Below, in pieces: positions 59,428 to 64,000 of a stretch of 64,000 nt of DNA (positions are counted from its first letter, which is position 1; the number at the start of each line of letters is the position of its first letter). Origin of the DNA: Micavibrio_A sp964539025 (lineage in GTDB: Bacteria > Pseudomonadota > Alphaproteobacteria > Micavibrionales > Micavibrionaceae); NCBI GenBank assembly GCA_964539025.1, contig CAZIFA010000004.1:124001-188000 (forward strand), written 5' to 3'. Under the pieces are notes generated by a model. That model saw only the letters and a list, made by a program, of their open reading frames with translations, made no database searches and was not told the DNA's origin. The translations under genes and the position numbers were made by a program.

Positions 59428-59937
59428 CTAAGAGGCTGAAAGGCAACGATTGGCCCCTACGGCAATACGTGCCCCCATATCTCCGGCAGGGGCCTGCTGC
59501 GCAGGTGCTTTTGGCGAAAAATCTTCGTTAAAAAGCAATTTAACCATCGGCTCTACCGACAGGTTATAAATCGCCACGGGGTCCTTTTCAAAGTATTTAC
59601 CTACGCCAATTTTCAACGCCAAGCCCTTGTTTTCTGGCTTGTGTAGTAACTCGACGCCCCACCCGCCGCTTGATTTCGTATAGGCGATAAAAATGTCATC
59701 CGGGCCTTTTTCACGCATGACGGCCTTGGCCACGCAACGGATTGCGGGATCGAGATTTTCATCATCGCGGATATTGTAAAGATAATTGCTATGTTGGGTT
59801 GCGGACGCCATAATCCTTTGTTCGCCACCGAAGGCCGGAACCGTTTGATTGGTTAGCCATGAGTATGCGTACGAAGCCGCTGAATAGCCCAAGGCTGCGG
59901 TTGTTATAAATGCGTATGTAATCTTCCCGTATGACAT
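59428..59937 (-). CDS. exported or anchored protein, unknown
   Basis: 169 residues from Met at 59937 (MSYGKITYAF). A hydrophobic start (AFITTAALGYSAASYAYSWL) suggests a signal or anchor. The mature part has two Cys (AIRCVAKAV and GANRCLSAS) and GGWGVELLHKPE. No family. It uses a promoter that places transcription start at the ATG; a start nine codons earlier is possible. Confidence 0.58.
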   Translation of the reverse strand: MSYGKITYAFITTAALGYSAASYAYSWLTNQTVPAFGGEQRIMASATQHSNYLYNIRDDENLDPAIRCVAKAVMREKGPDDIFIAYTKSSGGWGVELLHKPENKGLALKIGVGKYFEKDPVAIYNLSVEPMVKLLFNEDFSPKAPAQQAPAGDMGARIAVGANRCLSAS

Positions 59938-59944
59938 AGAAGGA

Positions 59945-59973
59945 TCGTATAATAATTGCAACAATTATGTCAA
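59945..59973 (-). promoter_or_regulatory. promoter with start codon at the transcription start
   Basis: Minus strand TTGACA at 59973-59968, 16-17 bp spacer, then TATACGA. Seven to eight bases lie between the -10 and the ATG at 59937, so the mRNA would have almost no leader. Confidence 0.5.
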
Positions 59974-60057
59974 AAACAACACGATGGTTAATTCGATATG
60001 CTTTGACACATCTACATTGTTATGTTAAACAATGCGGGCAAAAATAAGGAAACCATT

Positions 60058-60267
60058 ATGCTCAAGCTCATTGTCCCTTTCGTAACCGTTTGCGCCCTTG
60101 CCACTGGCGCTACCGCACTTTCCCCAAAAAGCAGCGCTAGCCCTGAAAAATGCCCCGCCTCTGGCTCTGGCGTTATTGCGACCCATCACCCGGATATGCG
60201 GGCTGGCTCCGCCGTTGCGATGGCTTGTATCAGACAACGAACATCTGCCCCTGCCATTTCCCGCTAA
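60058..60267 (+). CDS. small exported protein
   Basis: 69 residues. MLKLIVPFVTVCALATGATA is a signal peptide. The mature part is about 48 residues with two Cys. AAGGA lies eight bases upstream, and TTGACA at 60003 with TAAACA 17 bp later may be its promoter. The function is unknown. Confidence 0.5.
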   Translation: MLKLIVPFVTVCALATGATALSPKSSASPEKCPASGSGVIATHHPDMRAGSAVAMACIRQRTSAPAISR

Positions 60268-60316
60268 CAGTAAGAAACCTTGATCGAACGGGCCTATCCG
60301 TGATTTAACCCCTTCC

Positions 60317-61681
60317 ATGACCAAAGGCGCGGATAAAAAGCTGTTTATCAAGACTTGGGGCTGTCAGATGAATGTCTATGACAGCCGCCGGATGGCCGAT
60401 ATTTTATCACCTCTGGGCTATACCGCCACGGACACGCCCGAAGATGCCGACATGGTCATCCTCAACACCTGTCATATCCGCGAAAAAGCCACCGACAAGG
60501 TCTTCTCCGAAATCGGACGTCTGCGCGATATCAAAGAGGAACGCAAGCGCGACGGCAAAAAAACCGTGATTGCAGTCGCGGGCTGCGTGGCGCAGGCCGA
60601 AGGTGATTACATCATGGAGCGCGCACCGAGCGTCGATATGGTGTTCGGGCCGCAAGCCTATCACGAACTTCCCGAAATGATGCTCCGCGCCGGTGTCGAA
60701 CGCATCGTCAACACAGACCTTGCGGTTGATACGAAATTCGACAAGCTCGCAGGCGAAGGGCTCGATCACGGCCCTGCCGCATTTTTATCGGTGCAAGAAG
60801 GCTGCGATAAATTCTGCACATTTTGTGTTGTCCCCTACACGCGCGGCGCGGAATATTCGCGGCCTGTGGCGCAAGTGCTCGATGAAGCGAAGAAGATGGC
60901 AGGCAACGGCGCGCGTGAAATCACGCTGCTCGGCCAGAATGTCAACGCCTTCCACGGCGAAGGGCCGGATGGCAAAGTCTGGGGCCTTGGAAGATTGATC
61001 GAAGAGATCGCCAAGATCAATGAGATCGAGCGCATCCGCTACACCACATCGCATCCGCAGGATATGCAGGACGAACTCATCAATGTGCACCGTGATGTTG
61101 AAAAGCTCATGCCCTACATGCACCTGCCCGTACAATCGGGCTCGGACAAAATCCTCAAAGCGATGAACCGAAAACACTCGGCGCAAAGCTATCTCGACAC
61201 GTTGGAGAAAGTTCGCAACATCCGCCCCGGCATCGCGTTCTCCTCAGACTTTATCGTCGGCTTCCCCGGCGAAACGGATGAAGATTTCGAAGACACGATG
61301 AACGTCGTTCGCCAAGTCGGATATCAGAGCGCCTATTCGTTCAAATATTCCGCGCGTCCCGGAACGCCCGCCGCCAATATGCAAGGTCTGGTACGTGAAG
61401 AGATTAAAGCCGAGCGCCTGCTCCGCCTTCAGGCCTTTCTGACCAAACAATTTGAAGATTTCAACAAGGCGTTCGTCGGCCAAACGGTCCCCGTTCTGAT
61501 TGAACGCAAATCCCAAAAGCCCGGCCAGGTTCAGGGTCGCTCCCCGCACAATCAATCCGTGAATGTTCTTGGCATGGAACGACTGATCGGCCAGATCGTT
61601 GATGTGCGTATCGAAGGCTCATCCGCGACCGCTTTGCGCGGCGACATAGAAACCATTGAAACTGTTAGTAAATCTGCTTAA
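60317..61681 (+). CDS. miaB: tRNA-2-methylthio-N6-dimethylallyladenosine synthase
   Basis: 454 residues. The N-terminal UPF0004 domain has the cluster Cys residues (WGCQMN, NTCHIREKA, AVAGCVAQ); the radical SAM motif CDKFCTFC is at about residue 157; SGSDKILKAMNRKHS and a C-terminal TRAM domain (SQKPGQVQGRSPHN) follow. It modifies A37 in tRNAs reading UNN codons. It heads the miaB-phoH-ybeY-corC order common in proteobacteria. Confidence 0.97.
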   Translation: MTKGADKKLFIKTWGCQMNVYDSRRMADILSPLGYTATDTPEDADMVILNTCHIREKATDKVFSEIGRLRDIKEERKRDGKKTVIAVAGCVAQAEGDYIMERAPSVDMVFGPQAYHELPEMMLRAGVERIVNTDLAVDTKFDKLAGEGLDHGPAAFLSVQEGCDKFCTFCVVPYTRGAEYSRPVAQVLDEAKKMAGNGAREITLLGQNVNAFHGEGPDGKVWGLGRLIEEIAKINEIERIRYTTSHPQDMQDELINVHRDVEKLMPYMHLPVQSGSDKILKAMNRKHSAQSYLDTLEKVRNIRPGIAFSSDFIVGFPGETDEDFEDTMNVVRQVGYQSAYSFKYSARPGTPAANMQGLVREEIKAERLLRLQAFLTKQFEDFNKAFVGQTVPVLIERKSQKPGQVQGRSPHNQSVNVLGMERLIGQIVDVRIEGSSATALRGDIETIETVSKSA

Positions 61682-61776
61682 AGATAGTCTAAATTAACTA
61701 TTCTGTGGCATTCTATTAGAAACAAGGCAAAAAGGGGCAAAAAGCCATATCCAAGGACAATGACAGACGGGTCTCC

Positions 61777-62742
61777 GTGACCTTTGATGATAACAGCCTT
61801 CTTCCGCTGCTGTTCGGCGAACACAACGCTCATCTCCATTATCTTGAGAACATGCTCGACGTCGATATTGCGAACCGTGGCAATACCCTCTCCATCAAAG
61901 GATCGGCCAAGGCTATGCAGACGGCGGAAGTCGTGCTGGAGATGATGTGGTCGCGCCTCGAAAAAAATCAGGATGTGTCCGTTGGTGATTTTGACGCAGC
62001 GTTGAAATTCGCACGCGGTGAGCGCACGAGCGCGCAAAATGTCCCACATGCTATCCGCGAAAACTTTCTCGACGAAAAAGCAGCGATCAAAAGCGGCGGC
62101 AGCAAAACCGTTGCACCAAGATCGCCCAATCAGTCCGCCTATATCGAAGCAATGCGCAAACACGATATGACGTTCGGCATCGGCCCTGCCGGTACGGGTA
62201 AGACCTTCCTCGCCGTTGCCGCCGCCGTAGAAATGTTCCGCGATGGCGCGGTTGAAAGACTTGTATTCACGCGCCCCGCCGTGGAAGCCGGTGAGCGTTT
62301 GGGCTTTCTTCCCGGCGATATGTTGGAAAAGATCGATCCGTATTTGCGTCCTATTCACGATGCACTGCGCGAATTGATGCCATCCGAAACCGTTCAAAAG
62401 AAAATGGCGAGCGGCGATATCGAGATCGCCCCTCTTGCCTTTATGCGTGGCCGTACCTTGAAAAACGCCTTCGTCGTTTTAGATGAAGCGCAGAACACAA
62501 CTGCGATGCAAATGAAAATGTTTTTGACCCGGATGGGGCAAGGCGCGCGCATGGTTATCAACGGCGACCCAACACAGACCGATTTGCCCAAAGGCACGAA
62601 ATCGGGATTGAACGAGGCGATGGAAATTTTGAAAAATATCCCCGAGGTCGCCTTTGTCCATTTTGACAAGAGCGATGTCGTCCGCCACAAACTGGTTGGA
62701 AAAATCATCTCGGCTTATGACGATCATGAACGCAGAAACTAA
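61777..62742 (+). CDS. phoH: PhoH family ATPase
   Basis: 321 residues from a GTG. Walker A GPAGTGKTFLAVAAA, Walker B FVVLDEAQNTT, and GPAVEAGER-like RPAVEAGERLGFLPGD and NGDPTQTDLP. It is the PhoH-like (YbeZ) form that works with YbeY in RNA metabolism. The start is uncertain: GTG 61777 begins the family sequence (FDDNSLLPLLFGE), but no ATG in frame precedes it, and a nearby ATG at 61760 is out of frame. Confidence 0.93.
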   Translation: MTFDDNSLLPLLFGEHNAHLHYLENMLDVDIANRGNTLSIKGSAKAMQTAEVVLEMMWSRLEKNQDVSVGDFDAALKFARGERTSAQNVPHAIRENFLDEKAAIKSGGSKTVAPRSPNQSAYIEAMRKHDMTFGIGPAGTGKTFLAVAAAVEMFRDGAVERLVFTRPAVEAGERLGFLPGDMLEKIDPYLRPIHDALRELMPSETVQKKMASGDIEIAPLAFMRGRTLKNAFVVLDEAQNTTAMQMKMFLTRMGQGARMVINGDPTQTDLPKGTKSGLNEAMEILKNIPEVAFVHFDKSDVVRHKLVGKIISAYDDHERRN

Positions 62743-63250
62743 CGCCCACGAAATCGATGTCAGTATTCTGGAGCCGGAGTGGAAAGCTTCGTTTCTGGAT
62801 GTGGAGAAGATCGCACGCAAGGCCATGGGGAACACGTTGTTGATGGCCCGGCTTCCGGCAAAAATTGAAGGGAGGCAACTGGAAGCTTCCATCGTTCTGG
62901 CCAATGACGATCTCATTCAGGTTTTGAACCGCGAATACCGCGAAGCGGATAAGCCGACGAATGTTTTAAGCTTTGCCACGCTTGATTCGGATGAACCTAT
63001 TCCCGAATCGGTCCCCTTTCCGCTCGGCGACATCATCCTTTCGTACCAGACGATCGACCGCGAAGCCAAGGATCAGGGCAAATTCTTCAAAGACCATTTC
63101 ACGCATATGATCGTACACGGAACTTTGCATCTTCTTGGGTATGATCATATGAACGACGACGACGCGACCAACATGGAAACGCTGGAAATCAGAATATTAG
63201 AGAAAATGAACATCCAAAATCCTTACATGGATGATCTGTTTATGCCATAA
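62717..63250 (+). CDS. ybeY: endoribonuclease YbeY
   Basis: 177 residues from 62717. The zinc motif HMIVHGTLHLLGYDH is complete. NREYREADKPTNVLSFA and LGDIILSYQT are typical. It overlaps the end of phoH; Met at 62726 is an alternative start. It matures the 16S rRNA 3' end and acts in ribosome quality control. Confidence 0.95.
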   Translation: MTIMNAETNAHEIDVSILEPEWKASFLDVEKIARKAMGNTLLMARLPAKIEGRQLEASIVLANDDLIQVLNREYREADKPTNVLSFATLDSDEPIPESVPFPLGDIILSYQTIDREAKDQGKFFKDHFTHMIVHGTLHLLGYDHMNDDDATNMETLEIRILEKMNIQNPYMDDLFMP

Positions 63251-63260
63251 TGATTGGGTT

Positions 63261-64000
63261 ATGTTGAACATGTCAGACGATGATTATAGGCGCGATAGCG
63301 CGAAAAATCAGCTAGGCGCCCCTGCCTCACCGCCTCAGATTGAACCGCGCGTCAAAAGTCGTGCGATTGGATGGTTCAAGGAGCTTATTCGCGGCAAAGT
63401 CAGTAATTCGAACGAGCATCTACAAGAAGCGCTCGAAGATTATATCGAAGAGTTGAAGGAAACAGATCTGACCGATACTTCGGTCGACAATCAAAAGGCT
63501 CTTATCACCAATGTTTTGAAGACACGTGACCTGCGCGTTGCCGATGTGATGGTTCCGCGCGCCGATATCGTTGCGATAGAACAAGACACGGGCCTCGAAG
63601 AATTGCGCGCTCTTTTCAAAGAAAAACAATTCAGCCGTCTCCCGGTCTACAAAGAAAGTCTCGATCATATTATCGGTACAATCCATATCAAGGATATTCT
63701 GGGCTTTCTTTTGAATGATCAACCGTGCCACCTGCCCGACATCGTGCGCGAGCCGTTGATAGTTTCGCCCGGGATTCCGTTGATGGATCTGTTCGTTATG
63801 ATGCGCGAAGACAAAAAGCACATAGCCCTTGTTCTCGATGAACATGGTGGCATCGATGGCCTCGTTACCATGACGGACGTGATTGAATCGATCGTCGGCG
63901 ATATCGAAGATGAATTCGATCATGAAGATCAACCGCGCGTCATTGAAAAACCGGATGGTTCCATCATTGCCGATGCCCGCATGGATATCGACGAATTCGA
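63261..64000 (+). CDS. HlyC/CorC-family CBS-domain protein, 3' end outside window
   Basis: At least 246 residues. Soluble N terminus, then a CBS pair: VADVMVPRADIVAIE, FSRLPVYKESLDHIIGTIHI, VSPGIPLMDLFVMM and ALVLDEHGGIDGLVTMTDVIESIVGDIEDEFD. The CorC-HlyC C-terminal domain starts near the window end. This is the YbeX/CorC gene that normally follows ybeY. Met at 63261 or 63270 may start it. Confidence 0.92.
   Translation, partial: MLNMSDDDYRRDSAKNQLGAPASPPQIEPRVKSRAIGWFKELIRGKVSNSNEHLQEALEDYIEELKETDLTDTSVDNQKALITNVLKTRDLRVADVMVPRADIVAIEQDTGLEELRALFKEKQFSRLPVYKESLDHIIGTIHIKDILGFLLNDQPCHLPDIVREPLIVSPGIPLMDLFVMMREDKKHIALVLDEHGGIDGLVTMTDVIESIVGDIEDEFDHEDQPRVIEKPDGSIIADARMDIDEF

Overview
The window is a stretch of an alphaproteobacterial chromosome. 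The support is lineage-typical genes and gene orders: popZ (DUF2497) beside valS, an NDUFS4-type complex I accessory subunit, a tolQRAB locus, ruvCAB behind a YebC gene, zapA - 6S RNA - fau, and QmcA/NfeD. The base composition is moderate, the intergenic gaps are packed with palindromic repeats, and there are many small exported proteins without recognisable families. An uncultured or Micavibrio-like lineage would fit, but this is inference and no rRNA is present to test it.

Region by region. 1-3 kb: 3' part of a carboxy-terminal processing protease, a divergent polysaccharide deacetylase and rppH. 3-8 kb: an orphan gene, then a leftward Tol locus (ybgC, tolQ, tolR, tolA, an extra small lipoprotein, tolB) with no pal downstream. 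8-13.3 kb: leftward genome-maintenance genes (GIY-YIG, ruvB, ruvA, ruvC, yebC, ymdB, fau). 13.3-16.1 kb: a probable 6S RNA, three small orphan genes of which two are Tat-motif paralogues, and zapA. 16.3-21.4 kb: two orphan small genes, then tkt, gap and fba without pgk. 21.5-25.5 kb: SPFH protein, NfeD, a membrane-anchored EndoU-type nuclease, two RlpA-like proteins and epmA. 25.5-35.7 kb: rpmE, valS, popZ, a pcm-like methyltransferase, tRNA-Cys, an RNase H-like protein, tRNA-Asn, a putative zinc peptidase, a sulfurtransferase and aquaporin Z.

35.76-45.82 kb is a 10.0-kb integrated element at the 3' end of tRNA-Arg(TCT), bounded by a 45-bp direct repeat. It carries a tyrosine integrase, an AlpA-like HTH protein, a split primase/helicase with iteron-like repeats and a terminator behind it, small exported proteins, and at the far end two convergent genes that look like anti-phage cargo. 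One is a single-chain GHKL ATPase fused to a PD-(D/E)XK-type nuclease, preceded by a tetO-like palindrome. The other is a protein with an ApeA-like HEPN region. The layout resembles a phage-satellite island. A 3' half of a tRNA-Leu near its right end suggests a second, older integration. This is the best candidate for a new system in the window.

45.8-64 kb returns to core genes: the NDUFS4-type subunit, tRNA-Pro, an M48 lipoprotein peptidase, a DUF192 lipoprotein, an MsbA-like exporter, a patatin, a HAD-IIA protein, a 1272-residue membrane-anchored coiled-coil protein (TipN-like layout), a 2-hydroxyacid dehydrogenase, a cluster of unrecognised genes with strong promoters, and the miaB-phoH-ybeY-corC cluster, which runs off the end.

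At least three families of palindromic repeats, mostly bounded by TGTCAT...ATGACA, fill the gaps. Several sit exactly at stop codons or supply the last codons of a gene, and one lies in frame inside valS.
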